Below are positions 1-8,415 of a stretch of DNA of 64,000 bases, piece by piece. Below the pieces are notes generated by a model, which saw only the letters and a list, made by a program, of their open reading frames with translations, did not search any database and had not been told where the DNA came from. Source of the DNA: Clostridiales bacterium (GTDB lineage Bacteria > Bacillota > Clostridia > Oscillospirales > Acutalibacteraceae). The DNA is taken from positions 124,001 to 188,000 of the forward strand of contig JAGZMM010000005.1 of assembly GCA_018364155.1 (NCBI GenBank). Reading direction: 5' to 3'. Each line of letters starts with the position of its first letter. Position 1 is the stretch's first letter. A program made the translations under genes and the position numbers.

Positions 1-642
1 GTCAACAAGCCCAAGGGCATGGTGGTCCACCCGGCCCCCGGCAACCCGGACTCTACGTTGGTCAACGCCTTGCTTTTTCACTGCAAGGACGGCCTTTCCG
101 GCATCAACGGGGTGCTCCGCCCCGGCATTGTCCACCGCATTGACAAGGACACCAGCGGCCTTTTGATGGTAGCGAAGAACGACTTTGCCCATCAGTCCCT
201 GGCCGCCCAGATCGCGGCCCATTCCTTTGCCCGGGAATACGAAGCGGTGGTCTACGGCAACGTAAAGGAGAATGAGGGCACTGTGTCCGCCCCCATCGGA
301 CGGCATCCGGTGGAACGAAAGCGCATGGCGGTGGTCAAGGGCGGCCGGGAAGCGGTCACGCATTTTCGGGTCCTGGCCCGGTACCAGGGTTTCACCCATC
401 TGCGCTTACGGCTGGAAACCGGGCGCACCCATCAAATCCGGGTGCACATGGCTTATCTGGGCCATCCGGTGGCGGGGGACCCGGTTTACGGCCCCAAAAA
501 GGTCATTGAGCGGCTGTGCGGCCAGTGCCTGCACGCGAAGGTGCTGGGCTTTGTACACCCGCGCACCGGAGAGGCCATGCGGTTTGAAAGCGAACTGCCC
601 GGGTATTTCACCGGCTTTTTGCATACCTTGTCTCCCTTATAG
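1..642 (+). CDS. RluD/RluC-family pseudouridine synthase, 5' truncated by window
   Basis: Converts specific uridines to pseudouridine in rRNA or tRNA. The visible 213 residues open in frame at base 1, so the start and any N-terminal S4 RNA-binding domain lie outside the window. The catalytic motif HRIDKDTSGLL, with the nucleophilic Asp, is seen near residue 46, followed by the family signatures GRTHQIRVHM and GHPVAGDPVYG. In Firmicutes this family usually follows lspA, but the upstream neighbour is not visible. RluD and RluC/YlyB types cannot be separated from the catalytic domain alone. A 103-base spacer without visible features separates it from the next gene. Confidence 0.93.
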   Translation, partial: VNKPKGMVVHPAPGNPDSTLVNALLFHCKDGLSGINGVLRPGIVHRIDKDTSGLLMVAKNDFAHQSLAAQIAAHSFAREYEAVVYGNVKENEGTVSAPIGRHPVERKRMAVVKGGREAVTHFRVLARYQGFTHLRLRLETGRTHQIRVHMAYLGHPVAGDPVYGPKKVIERLCGQCLHAKVLGFVHPRTGEAMRFESELPGYFTGFLHTLSPL

Positions 643-745
643 GGGAGGGAAATGCCAATGTGGCGCCTGCCTGAATTTTGCCGAGAGGCGGGCGGACTTT
701 CCGTAGAACTTAGCCGCCGGCGGCAGCGGCAAAGAGAACCATTCT

Positions 746-1567
746 ATGCAAAAACCATTCGAAGGATTTTTATTGGCGTCCGACCTGGACGGCACTCTTT
801 TAAACGACCAGGGCGTCATCTCTCAGAAGAACATCGACGCGGTACAGGAATTTGTGGACGGCGGCGGCCTTTTTACCATTGCCACCGGCCGGACGGTCAG
901 CTCCGCCCAGCAGTATGTGGAGAAGCTGGCGGTTAACGCCCCGGTCATCGTCACAAACGGCAGCCTGATGTACGACTACCGCACGAACACCATTCCCTGG
1001 GACGCGCCTTTGCCCCAAGAGGCCCGGGGCCTTGTGCAGGCGGTGCTCGACCATATGCCTCACGTGGGGGTGGAAATCAGCTCCGGGCGGGACCTGTACA
1101 TCCTGAAAGCAAACGCCACCACCCACGAGCATCTCAAGTATGAGAACATCGACGCGGTTTTCTGTACCATGGAGGAGCTTCCTCCCGTTTGGCATAAGGT
1201 GCTCTATGAGCTCCCGCCGGAACACCTGCAGGAAATCATTGATTTCTGCGAAAAGGTTCCCTACCGAGAGGTGGAATACATGCGCTCGGCGAAAATCTTT
1301 TATGAGATGATCCCCAAGGGCGCACACAAGGGCGCGGCTCTCCATGCCCTGGCCGCAAAACTGGGGATTTCACTTGACAAAACCGTCGCAATCGGCGATT
1401 ATTATAATGACTTGGGATTCATAAAAGCGGGCGGCATTGGGATCACGCCCCAAAACGCCCCCGATGACATCAAGAAGCTGGCTGACGTGGTGGTGTGCTC
1501 GAATAACGAGGGCGCCATCGCGGGAGCGGTTTCCTATCTCAGAGGGCTCGTCTCACAAAGCGCGTAG
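746..1567 (+). CDS. HAD-superfamily (Cof-type) phosphatase
   Basis: Probable cytosolic sugar-phosphate or nucleotide phosphatase of HAD subfamily IIB. Motif I is SDLDGTLLND (nucleophile D13, acid/base D15). Motif II is the TIATGRT segment, and motif IV is AIGDYYNDLGFI near residue 216, close to the usual GDxxND. The 273-residue length is normal for Cof proteins. The cap lies between motifs II and III. The ATG at 746 gives the D13 position usual for the family although the Shine-Dalgarno site is weak. The substrate cannot be read from sequence. The gene stands between an RNA-modification gene and transketolase and is probably its own unit or co-transcribed with the upstream gene. Confidence 0.88.
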   Translation: MQKPFEGFLLASDLDGTLLNDQGVISQKNIDAVQEFVDGGGLFTIATGRTVSSAQQYVEKLAVNAPVIVTNGSLMYDYRTNTIPWDAPLPQEARGLVQAVLDHMPHVGVEISSGRDLYILKANATTHEHLKYENIDAVFCTMEELPPVWHKVLYELPPEHLQEIIDFCEKVPYREVEYMRSAKIFYEMIPKGAHKGAALHALAAKLGISLDKTVAIGDYYNDLGFIKAGGIGITPQNAPDDIKKLADVVVCSNNEGAIAGAVSYLRGLVSQSA

Positions 1568-1689
1568 AAGAAGGGAACGGCGTTTTTCTGAGGCGGAGGG
1601 TTTCCCGCTTTTTGAACGCTGCGGCAGTCCAAGGGCTTTTTTCAGCCCGTGCCCGCCGCACATATATTACATAGGAGGAATGCGTAACC

Positions 1690-2544
1690 ATGGACGATGC
1701 AAAAAAAACACAGCTTGCCGTTACGGCGACCCGCGTCCGGATGGGCATCCTGGAAGGCGTTTATAACGCCAAATCCGGCCATCCCGGCGGCTCCCTTTCC
1801 ATTGCCGACTATTTGACCTATCTCTACTTTGAGGAAATGAACATCGACCCGAAGAACCCCAAGTGGGCCGATCGGGATCGTTTTGTCCTTTCGAAGGGCC
1901 ACTGCGCGCCAGCGCTTTACTCGGTGCTGGCTCACCGGGGCTATTTCCCGGTGGAGCACCTTTCCACCCTGCGTAAATTGAGCTCCAACCTCCAGGGCCA
2001 CCCGGATATGAAGGGTACCCCGGGGGTGGATATGTCCTCCGGCTCTCTGGGCCAGGGCATCTCCGCCGCCGTGGGCATGGCGTTGGCCGGCAAGCTGGAC
2101 AAGAAGGATTTCCGTGTCTACACCGTGCTGGGTGACGGCGAAATCCAGGAAGGCCAGGTCTGGGAGGCGTGTATGTTTGCCGCCGCCAAGAAGCTGGATA
2201 ACATGGTCGGCTTTGTGGACAACAACAATCTGCAGATTGACGGTACCGTGGAGGAGGTCAACTCCCCCTATCCGATCCCGGAAAAGTTCGCCGCCTTCGG
2301 CTGGCACGTGATCGAGATCGACGGCCATGATTTTGACCAGATCGAAAAGGCCCTGGCCGAAGCCAAGACCGTCAAGGGCAAGCCCACCATGATCGTCGCT
2401 AAGACCGTCAAGGGCAAAGGCGTTTCTTATATGGAGAACAACGTCTCCTGGCACGGCTCCGCGCCTAAGCAGGAGCAGTACGACATCGGGATGAAAGAAC
2501 TCGGCGACGCGCTCGCCGCATTGGAGGTGCAGGTCAATGGCTGA
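1690..2544 (+). CDS. Transketolase, N-terminal (thiamine diphosphate-binding) subunit
   Basis: First half of a split transketolase of the non-oxidative pentose phosphate pathway. The thiamine-diphosphate motif runs from GDGEIQEGQVWEA to the NNNLQIDG segment, the GDG...NN signature that holds the cofactor diphosphate through Mg2+. SKGHCAPALY and GSLGQGIS are further family blocks. Its 284 residues are typical of the two-gene archaeal/clostridial form. A strong AGGAGG lies 11 bases before the ATG. It overlaps the C-terminal subunit gene by 8 bases, so the two are translationally coupled in equal amounts. Confidence 0.95.
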   Translation: MDDAKKTQLAVTATRVRMGILEGVYNAKSGHPGGSLSIADYLTYLYFEEMNIDPKNPKWADRDRFVLSKGHCAPALYSVLAHRGYFPVEHLSTLRKLSSNLQGHPDMKGTPGVDMSSGSLGQGISAAVGMALAGKLDKKDFRVYTVLGDGEIQEGQVWEACMFAAAKKLDNMVGFVDNNNLQIDGTVEEVNSPYPIPEKFAAFGWHVIEIDGHDFDQIEKALAEAKTVKGKPTMIVAKTVKGKGVSYMENNVSWHGSAPKQEQYDIGMKELGDALAALEVQVNG

Positions 2545-3484
2545 TGTGGTGAAGAAGGCAACGCGCGACAGCTACGGCGCGGCCCTTGTGGAACTGGGTG
2601 CGAAAAACCCGAATCTGGTCGTTTTGGATGCAGACCTGGCCGCCGCCACCAAGACCGGCGGCTTCAAGAAGGCCTACCCCGACCGCTTTTTTGACTGTGG
2701 CATCGCAGAAGGCAACATGATTTCCCTGGCAGCGGGTTTAGCCGCAGCGGGCAAGCTGGTGTTTGCCAGCTCTTTTGCGATGTTTGCCGCCGGCCGCGCC
2801 TTTGAGCAGGTGCGCAACGCCGTGGGTTACACCCACCTGCCGGTGAAGATCGGCGCCACCCATGCCGGCCTCTCGGTAGGCGAGGATGGGGCGACCCATC
2901 AGTGCTGTGAGGACATCGGCCTGATGCGCACCATCCCCGGCATGACCATCATCAACCCCGCCGATGACGTGGAAGCCCGCAAGGCGGTGTTTGCAGCGGC
3001 GGAGTTTGACGGCCCGGTTTACATGCGCTTTGGCCGCTTGGCAGTGCCGACTTTGTTTGACGAAAGCTATGATTTCCAGATCGGCAAGGGCGTGCAGCTG
3101 GCCGAGGGCAACGACGTGACTATTGTGGCCACCGGCTTGATGGTAGGCGAAGCCATCAAGGCCAGAGAGCTTCTGGCCAATGACGGCATTTCCGCCCGCT
3201 TGATCAACATTCATACCATCAAGCCCATCGATAAGGAGATCATCATCAAGGCAGCCCAGGAAACCGGCGCCATCGTCACCACCGAGGAGCACAACATCAT
3301 CGGCGGCCTCGGCAGCGCGGTGTGCGAGGTGCTTGCGGAGGCCTGCCCGACGCCGGTCATCCGCAACGGCGTGGAGGATACCTTCGGCAAGTCCGCTCCG
3401 GCGCTGGAGGTGCTCGAGTATTTCGGCTTGACGGCAGAGAAGATCGCTGCCCAGGCGAAGCAGGCCATTGCCCTGAAAAAATAA
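2537..3484 (+). CDS. Transketolase, C-terminal subunit
   Basis: Second half of the split transketolase (315 residues), carrying the pyrimidine-binding domain and the C-terminal domain. It has the conserved FDCGIAEGNMISLAAGLA block with the Glu that activates the thiamine diphosphate aminopyrimidine, the GATHQCCEDIGLMRTIPGM segment, and a C-terminal EEHNIIGGLGSAV block. It starts inside the end of the N-terminal subunit gene and is followed 10 bases after the stop by a strong terminator. The two proteins are expected to form the active heterotetramer in the cytosol. An acetoin or other ThDP enzyme is less likely because the order and sizes match transketolase. Confidence 0.95.
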   Translation: MADVVKKATRDSYGAALVELGAKNPNLVVLDADLAAATKTGGFKKAYPDRFFDCGIAEGNMISLAAGLAAAGKLVFASSFAMFAAGRAFEQVRNAVGYTHLPVKIGATHAGLSVGEDGATHQCCEDIGLMRTIPGMTIINPADDVEARKAVFAAAEFDGPVYMRFGRLAVPTLFDESYDFQIGKGVQLAEGNDVTIVATGLMVGEAIKARELLANDGISARLINIHTIKPIDKEIIIKAAQETGAIVTTEEHNIIGGLGSAVCEVLAEACPTPVIRNGVEDTFGKSAPALEVLEYFGLTAEKIAAQAKQAIALKK

Positions 3485-3493
3485 GAAAGCACA

Positions 3494-3530
3494 AAGAGGC
3501 TGACGTGTATTTACGCGTCAGCCTCTTTTT
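3494..3530 (+). terminator. Bidirectional Rho-independent terminator after transketolase
   Basis: A 10-bp perfect stem (GAGGCTGACG with CGTCAGCCTC) is followed by TTTTTCTT on the plus strand and flanked by AAA on the other side. It also contains the last codons of the minus-strand ribbon-helix-helix gene that ends at 3511. Confidence 0.9.
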
Positions 3531-3705
3531 CTTCGTCCAGGTGCTCCAGGGCATATTCCAATGCCAATCGAATGACTGCATTTCGTGACGTTCTGTGTTG
3601 CTTTGCTAAACATTGTAGTTTCTCGTCCAGTTCTTGACTGATGCGGATGCTGATGCCGACGTTTTTTCCCTTCGGTTTGGATGCAATCAGAAATGAGTCC
3701 GACAC
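3511..3705 (-). CDS. Small ribbon-helix-helix (CopG/Arc-type) DNA-binding protein
   Basis: A 64-residue protein with a short basic N-terminus, a beta strand (VGISIRISQEL) and two helices (DEKLQCLAKQH, RNAVIRLALEYALEHL), the plan of a dimeric ribbon-helix-helix repressor. The start is GTG at 3705 behind AAAGGAGGGG. Upstream on the minus strand is a TATACT -10 (3736-3741) with a poor -35, so transcription may be weak or activated. No toxin-like partner is adjacent, so it is probably a free-standing regulator and not an antitoxin. Its stop codon lies in the loop of the terminator it shares with the transketolase operon. Confidence 0.75.
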   Translation of the reverse strand: MSDSFLIASKPKGKNVGISIRISQELDEKLQCLAKQHRTSRNAVIRLALEYALEHLDEEKEADA

Positions 3706-3790
3706 AGAAACCCCTCCTTTACCTGTAATGATACCAGTATAAAGGAAAATCCGCTAATCGTCTGCTAGATTATAGACAGCAAATACGCTC

Positions 3791-4333
3791 TTATAGAGCG
3801 TATTTTTCTTCCCACTCCCGCTCCACTGCTTTTTCCGCTTTGAGCGAAGCGGGCACGTCGATGACCCGCTGGTTTTTGCTCCCGCGAAACTGCAAAGACA
3901 GGCTGCGCTCCTCCAGGATAAACTTTCCGTCCACCAGAATGTCCGTTTCCCGCAAAAGGGCCTCCCAGCCTTCGTGAGCCTTCATCCCGGCTAGAAGCTC
4001 TTCAAAGGTGTAGCCCGTGTAAGTGATAATGTTGTACCCCGCCTCGTGGGCGGCCTGTGCCAGTTTGGCAAACCCGTTCGCCTGGAAAAACGGGTCCCCG
4101 CCCGATAAGGTCAACCCCTTGAGAAGGGGATTTTTCTTTGCTTCCCGCAAGAGGTTGCCCACCGTAGAGTCATATCCTCCCGTCGGGTCGTGGGTTTCCG
4201 GGTTGTGGCAGCCCTTGCAGTGGTGGGGGCACCCTTGGGCGAACACCACCATGCGGATCCCCGGCCCGTCCACAATGGACTCCCGGATTACCCCCGCCAG
4301 CCGCAGCGGGGTTTCTTCCAGCGTCTGCATCAA
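3791..4333 (-). CDS. nrdG: Anaerobic ribonucleotide reductase-activating protein
   Basis: Radical-SAM activase that makes the glycyl radical on NrdD. The cluster-binding motif GCPHHCKGCHNPE (Cx3Cx2C) lies near residue 31, and the GGDPFFQ block follows as in other NrdG proteins. The length of 180 residues is normal. The ATG at 4333 fits the family N-terminus. It lies 157 bases downstream of nrdD on the same strand. A hairpin in that gap may reduce its level relative to nrdD, as an activase is needed in small amounts. Confidence 0.95.
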   Translation of the reverse strand: MMQTLEETPLRLAGVIRESIVDGPGIRMVVFAQGCPHHCKGCHNPETHDPTGGYDSTVGNLLREAKKNPLLKGLTLSGGDPFFQANGFAKLAQAAHEAGYNIITYTGYTFEELLAGMKAHEGWEALLRETDILVDGKFILEERSLSLQFRGSKNQRVIDVPASLKAEKAVEREWEEKYAL

Positions 4334-4384
4334 AATCGCTCCTCTTATTCCGGGCTGACCCGCCCGCGTATTTTTCTTACGTTA

Positions 4385-4419
4385 CAAAGCGGACAGGAGA
4401 GTTCTCCTGCCCGCCTTTG
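4385..4419 (-). terminator. Intercistronic hairpin between nrdD and nrdG
   Basis: An imperfect stem (CAAAGCGGACAGGAGA opposite TCTCCTGCCCGCCTTTG) with a very short loop lies between the two genes. On the minus strand it is followed by TTTGTAACG, a weak U tract, so it is more likely an attenuator or mRNA-stability element than a full terminator. Confidence 0.5.
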
Positions 4420-4490
4420 CTTTCTCTTATCTTAACGGCCCAATCAGCCGCTCCCTTTCGCAGCGAAAAAGGAAGAGTCCATTCCGTCGC

Positions 4491-6839
4491 TTAGATTTGT
4501 TCCATTTCTCCCGTGCCGGTACCCAGCGAATGCTTTTTCCGGTCCCGCACCTCGGCGGCCTTCGCGTCGTTAAACCGGTCGAGGGTGCCCACCAGATAGC
4601 CGGTGATGCGGCGGATGCGCTCGAAGTTAGGATTTCCGTCCCCTTCCTTGCGGCCACACTTGGGGCAAGTGTCCCCAATGATGCCGGTAAATCCGCAGAC
4701 CGGGTCCCGGTCCACCGGATGGTTGACCGAGCCGTACCCGATGCCCGACTCCTTCATGCACCGTACCACCGATTCAAAGGCCTCCAGGTTCTCGCAGGGA
4801 TCGCCGTCGAGCTCCACATAGGTAATGTGCCCGCCGTTGGTAAGCGCGTGATAGGGGGCCTCCAGGCGGATTTTATCGAAGGCGGAAATGTCATAATATA
4901 CCGGGATGTGGAAGGAGTTGGTATAATACTCCCGGTCGGTAACCCCTTCGATGACGCCGTAGCGTTCCCGGTCCATCCGGACAAAGCGGCCCGACAGACC
5001 CTCGGCAGGGGTGGCAATCAAAGAGAAGTTGAGCCCATACTGCTTGGTAGCCTCGTCCATCCGCCGGCGCATGTACCCGACGATGTCCAGCCCCAGGTTC
5101 TGCGCTTCTTTGGACTCGCCGTGGTGCTTGCCGGTCAAAGCCTTGAGGGCTTCGGCCAGGCCGATGAAGCCTAAGGTCAGCGTGCCGTGCTTGAGCACCT
5201 CCCGCACATAGTCCTCCGGACCCAGCTTGTCCGCGTCAATCCAGATACCCTGGCCCATGAGGAAGGGATAGTTTTTCACCTTTTTGTTGGCCTGCAGCTC
5301 GAAGCGCTCGAGAAGCTGGCGGATGATCAGGTCGATCTTGCGGTCTAAGTCCTCAAAGAACATGTCCACATTCCCGTGGGCGCGGATGGCCAGACGGGGG
5401 AGGTTTACCGATGTAAAGGACAGGTTGCCCCGGCCGTTGACGATTTCCCGGGAGGGATCGAAGGAGTTTGCCATGACCCTTGTGCGGCAGCCCATGTAGG
5501 CTACCTCTGTCTCCGGATGGCCCTCCTGGTAGTATTGCAGGTTAAAGGGTGCGTCAAGAAACGAAAAGTTCGGGAACAGGCGCTTGGCGCTCACCCGGCA
5601 GGCCAGCTTAAACAGGTCGTAGTTGGGCTCGCCCGGGTTATAGTTGATGCCTTCCTTGACTTTGAAGATGTGAATGGGGAAGATGGGGGTCTCCCCGTTG
5701 CCAAGACCCGCCTCGGTGGCCAGCAGCACGTTTCGGATGACCATGCGGCCTTCCGGCGTCGTGTCCAGCCCGTAGTTGATGGAGCTGAAGGGGATCTGGG
5801 CGCCGGCGCGGGAATGCATGGTGTTGAGGTTATGAACAAAGGCCTCCATGGCCTGGTAGGTGGCCCGGTCGGTTTCTGCCACCGCGTGCTTTAAAGCAAA
5901 CCTCTGGCACTTCTTCGCCGCGTCTTCTCCCACCACTTCGCTCAAAAGCGGGAATTCCGCTTCGCAGTAGCCGTTGTCGTTGGCGAGAACAGGGGAGAGT
6001 CCTTCTTGGGCCTTGACCGTCTCCAGAAGCTTTTTTGCCACTGGCTCGCCGCTTTCCACATCGGTGAGCAGTTCAATGGCTCTGGCCAAGTTCTGCCGGT
6101 AGATGCGCCGGTAGGTCTTGGCCACCCCCTTGGCCATGCCGTAGTCAAAGTTGGGGATGGACTGACCGCCGTGCTGGTCGTTCTGGTTGGACTGGATGGC
6201 GATGCACGCCAGCGCCGAATAGCTGGCGATGTCGTTGGGTTCCCGCAGATAGCCGTGGCCGGTGGAAAAGCCGCCTTCGAACAGTTTCTCAATATCGATC
6301 TGGCAGCAGGTGGTGGTGAGCATTAAAAAGTCCAGGTCGTGGATGTGGATATCCCCTTCCCGGTGGGCTCTCGCGTGCTCCGGATGCAGCACATACATCT
6401 CGTAGAACTGCTTGGCCCCTTCCGAGCCGTACTTGAGCATGGTGCCCATAGCCGTGTCCCCGTCGATGTTGGCGTTTTCCCGCTTGATGTTGTTCTCTCG
6501 GGACTCTTTGAAGGTCAGATCCTCATAGGTTTTCATCAGCCGGGTATTCATTTCCCGCACCCGGGTTCGTTCCGCCCGGTAGAGGATGTATTCCTTCGCG
6601 GTACGGGAATGGCCGTTTTCAATCAGAACTTTTTCCACCACATCCTGAATCTGTTCCACAGAGGGTTCCGTCAGATGCAACACATGGTCCATATGCCCCA
6701 CGACTTCATTGGCAAGTTCAATGGCCTCTTCCTTCGATTTGCCGCCGGTCACCTGAAAAGCTTTGTAGATCGCTTCGGATATTTTGTCCATATTCAGCGG
6801 AACTTTGCGCCCGTCCCGCTTAATGATGGTTGTGATCAT
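4491..6839 (-). CDS. nrdD: Class III anaerobic ribonucleoside-triphosphate reductase
   Basis: Reduces ribonucleoside triphosphates to dNTPs in anaerobic cells using a glycyl radical. The 782 residues begin with an ATP-cone allosteric domain (IIKRDGRKVPLNMDKISEAI) and end with the zinc site CGFTG...CPKCG and the radical loop RRITGYLVGTLDRFND, whose Gly carries the radical. The RxKH tail after it is also present. It forms an operon with nrdG. A consensus promoter overlapped by NrdR-like boxes lies just upstream. There is no class I or II reductase gene in the window. Confidence 0.97.
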   Translation of the reverse strand: MITTIIKRDGRKVPLNMDKISEAIYKAFQVTGGKSKEEAIELANEVVGHMDHVLHLTEPSVEQIQDVVEKVLIENGHSRTAKEYILYRAERTRVREMNTRLMKTYEDLTFKESRENNIKRENANIDGDTAMGTMLKYGSEGAKQFYEMYVLHPEHARAHREGDIHIHDLDFLMLTTTCCQIDIEKLFEGGFSTGHGYLREPNDIASYSALACIAIQSNQNDQHGGQSIPNFDYGMAKGVAKTYRRIYRQNLARAIELLTDVESGEPVAKKLLETVKAQEGLSPVLANDNGYCEAEFPLLSEVVGEDAAKKCQRFALKHAVAETDRATYQAMEAFVHNLNTMHSRAGAQIPFSSINYGLDTTPEGRMVIRNVLLATEAGLGNGETPIFPIHIFKVKEGINYNPGEPNYDLFKLACRVSAKRLFPNFSFLDAPFNLQYYQEGHPETEVAYMGCRTRVMANSFDPSREIVNGRGNLSFTSVNLPRLAIRAHGNVDMFFEDLDRKIDLIIRQLLERFELQANKKVKNYPFLMGQGIWIDADKLGPEDYVREVLKHGTLTLGFIGLAEALKALTGKHHGESKEAQNLGLDIVGYMRRRMDEATKQYGLNFSLIATPAEGLSGRFVRMDRERYGVIEGVTDREYYTNSFHIPVYYDISAFDKIRLEAPYHALTNGGHITYVELDGDPCENLEAFESVVRCMKESGIGYGSVNHPVDRDPVCGFTGIIGDTCPKCGRKEGDGNPNFERIRRITGYLVGTLDRFNDAKAAEVRDRKKHSLGTGTGEMEQI

Positions 6840-6852
6840 GGGACACCCTCCT

Positions 6853-6868
6853 ACACAATATCTTGTAT
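6853..6868 (-). promoter_or_regulatory. NrdR box 1 (promoter-proximal)
   Basis: ACACAATATCTTGTAT matches the known 16-base NrdR consensus (acaCwAtATaTwGtgt) at 14 of 16 positions. It lies between the -10 of the nrdD promoter and the start codon. NrdR represses reductase genes when dATP is high. Confidence 0.75.
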
Positions 6869-6883
6869 TCCTTGTTGCGAGCA

Positions 6884-6899
6884 GGACTAATTATAGAGC
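6884..6899 (-). promoter_or_regulatory. Degenerate NrdR box 2 overlapping the -10
   Basis: This segment keeps the central W-A and T-A-T-W-G positions of the NrdR consensus but diverges elsewhere. It starts exactly 31 bases from box 1, the three-helical-turn spacing seen for paired NrdR boxes, and covers the -10 hexamer, a position suited to repression. Weak on its own; the spacing supports it. Confidence 0.45.
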
Positions 6900-6918
6900 A
6901 TATATAGGAGAGTGTCAA
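6890..6918 (-). promoter_or_regulatory. Consensus sigma-A promoter of nrdDG
   Basis: On the minus strand TTGACA (6913-6918) and TATAAT (6890-6895) are both perfect and separated by exactly 17 bases. It reads toward nrdD. Confidence 0.92.
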
Positions 6919-6952
6919 GACAAAATCTCCCTTTGCAAGTGAAAAATCAATC

Positions 6953-7071
6953 GACCAAACTTGTCATTTTTTGCACCAAACGGGAAGTTGCGCTAGGGTA
7001 TCCGTTTCCTTGTTAAAGCAGGGAAACGATAGCTTGTACGCAGGTACCTGTTTGACCAAATTTGTCCATTT
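6953..7071. repeat. Imperfect direct repeat pair upstream of the nrdD promoter
   Basis: GACCAAACTTGTCATTTT (6953-6970) recurs as GACCAAATTTGTCCATTT (7054-7071), 15 of 18 identical, 101 bases apart. Between them is a 7-bp inverted repeat, CGTTTCC (7003-7009) and GGAAACG (7022-7028). No gene is seen from 6919 to 7135. The role is unknown. Confidence 0.4.
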
Positions 7072-7135
7072 GAGAAGCTTTTGGAAAGAGACAGAGAAAA
7101 AGAACCTCTGCCGTATCCCCTTCGCAGAAAAAGGC

Positions 7136-7181
7136 AAAAAACAAGCTGGCTTCCATTGCATATTGTCAATGAAAGCCAGCT
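7136..7181 (-). terminator. Rho-independent terminator of the orphan transcript
   Basis: On the minus strand a 15-base arm AGCTGGCTTTCATTG pairs with CAATGGAAGCCAGCT (one mismatch) over an 8-base loop, followed by TGTTTTTTG. The plus strand lacks a T tract, so it works for minus transcription only. Confidence 0.9.
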
Positions 7182-8305
7182 AACTTATTGAATTGTTAAT
7201 AACGTTTCTCTCCAATTCCTACAAATATTCGAAAAACAAAAATCCGTTTGCAGAATCTGCAACCTTGATCTTGAATCAATCGCCAAACTTATTTGAATGC
7301 TGGACCTTGCTTGTTGCGTTTTCTTTTCTCTCTCAACAGCAATTCCCACTTTAACTGCGAAATGCAAGGAATCCTTGTTCCATGTTGCTCGCCATATTCC
7401 TGCGCCAGAACACACCGTTCCTTTTTCAAAGAACTCTGGATTTCTCCGCCTCATCAGCAAGCCGTTCGTCTTTTGGTATGCGTTTCTCTGCGCCTTCTGC
7501 TTAACGACGGTAACACAACCTTATTTTCCGTTTTACGCCCTTTTCAGCGACCGTTTCCAGTTCAGCTTTGAGGGATTACCCAAACCGGGTATCTGCATAA
7601 GGGTTAACGCCAATGAAACAGGGCCGCGAATCGCTTTCCCACAAGGGAACGGGGTTTGTTTTGCTGTGCGTCTTTTTTTGGAATGCCACCAAACACGATG
7701 CCATACCCATACAAAGCCGCAGGACTGCGTGTATTCTTCTTTTTGCGTTGCGCTTCGTTTTGACGCATGGATTCAAACTCTTACTCCGAACTACATCCTC
7801 GGAGCTTCTTCCAAATCACATTGCCGTTTGAGAAAAAACATAGAGACTTCTTTCTGGAGCACAAGCTGTCCGGATATTTGAAAAGTTACATTCCATTCAC
7901 CAAATGCGGAAATGGCAATTCATTTTCTATTTCCATTCCAGTCTTTGCTGTTTACCGGATCCGTTTTCTTAAAGACATGGTACTCTTCTTTGAAAAGCCA
8001 CATACCAAAACGGAATTTTCACACATACCGACACTGGGGATGAACACCACAATACCCGATACGCTTTCGGCAGTCAAACCTCTCTGAACCGGAAGAAAAC
8101 GAAATGGATTGGGAAAAAGCATTGCGTTCCTGCGATGGAACCGTTTTCACGCCTTTGCTTAGAAAGACGCTTTCGATGCCTGCCGATTTCTACACTACCT
8201 TTTCATCCCGCAAACGCTTTCTTGTTTTGAAAAAGCATTTACCGTTCTCTTTCAAAGGGAAACTGTCGATCCGATAAACCCGATGCATGAAAGGGTGCTT
8301 CCAGA

Positions 8306-8395
8306 TTACTTATTGTCCCTCGCAAAAGCAACTCCAAAGGCTCGGGCGATTAAACCGTGATCTGCGGTAGCTTCTGCGGTTTCTTCACACCACAT
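8306..8395 (-). CDS. 29-residue open frame at the 5' end of the orphan transcript
   Basis: The frame starts ATG TGG TGT GAA at 8395 and ends TAA at 8306; the peptide begins MWCEETAEATADHG. A near-perfect Shine-Dalgarno (AGGAGGTGA, 8401-8409) lies five bases before the ATG, but it also sits at the predicted transcription start, so the message would begin with the ribosome site itself. It may be a real small protein or leader peptide, or the motif may be the 5' strand of an RNA structure. I do not recognise the sequence. Confidence 0.45.
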   Translation of the reverse strand: MWCEETAEATADHGLIARAFGVAFARDNK

Positions 8396-8415
8396 TGGAA
8401 TCACCTCCTGTCTTT

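Larger units (their letters stand above)
7136..8409 (-). ncRNA. Orphan ~1.27 kb transcription unit, candidate large structured RNA
   Basis: No convincing protein gene covers this AT-richer stretch, yet the minus strand has a consensus promoter (8416-8443) and a strong terminator (7144-7181), giving a predicted transcript of about 1270 bases. Short perfect hairpins with tight loops stud it: 8126-8141, 7784-7804, 7718-7729, 7636-7649, 7626-7634, 7574-7593 (one bulge), 7365-7377 and 7248-7262. AACGG occurs nine times on this strand and only about twice on the other. Its 5' end carries a 29-codon open frame. The longest other frames (66-91 codons on this strand, 194 on the opposite) have no protein-like composition. 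I do not recognise it as OLE, ROOL, GOLLD, HEARO, 6S, RNase P or tmRNA. A decayed gene is the main alternative. Confidence 0.6.

Noticed and set aside
3781..3805. Hairpin AAATACGCTC/GAGCGTATTT at the nrdG end as its terminator
   Set aside because: The T run is on the plus strand, the wrong direction for nrdG; on the minus strand only TTTGCTG follows. Effect unclear, not annotated.
7297..7881. 194-codon open frame on the plus strand opposite the orphan RNA
   Set aside because: Cys/Phe/Arg-rich with no protein pattern, no ribosome site, and opposite to a well-marked transcript; treated as chance.
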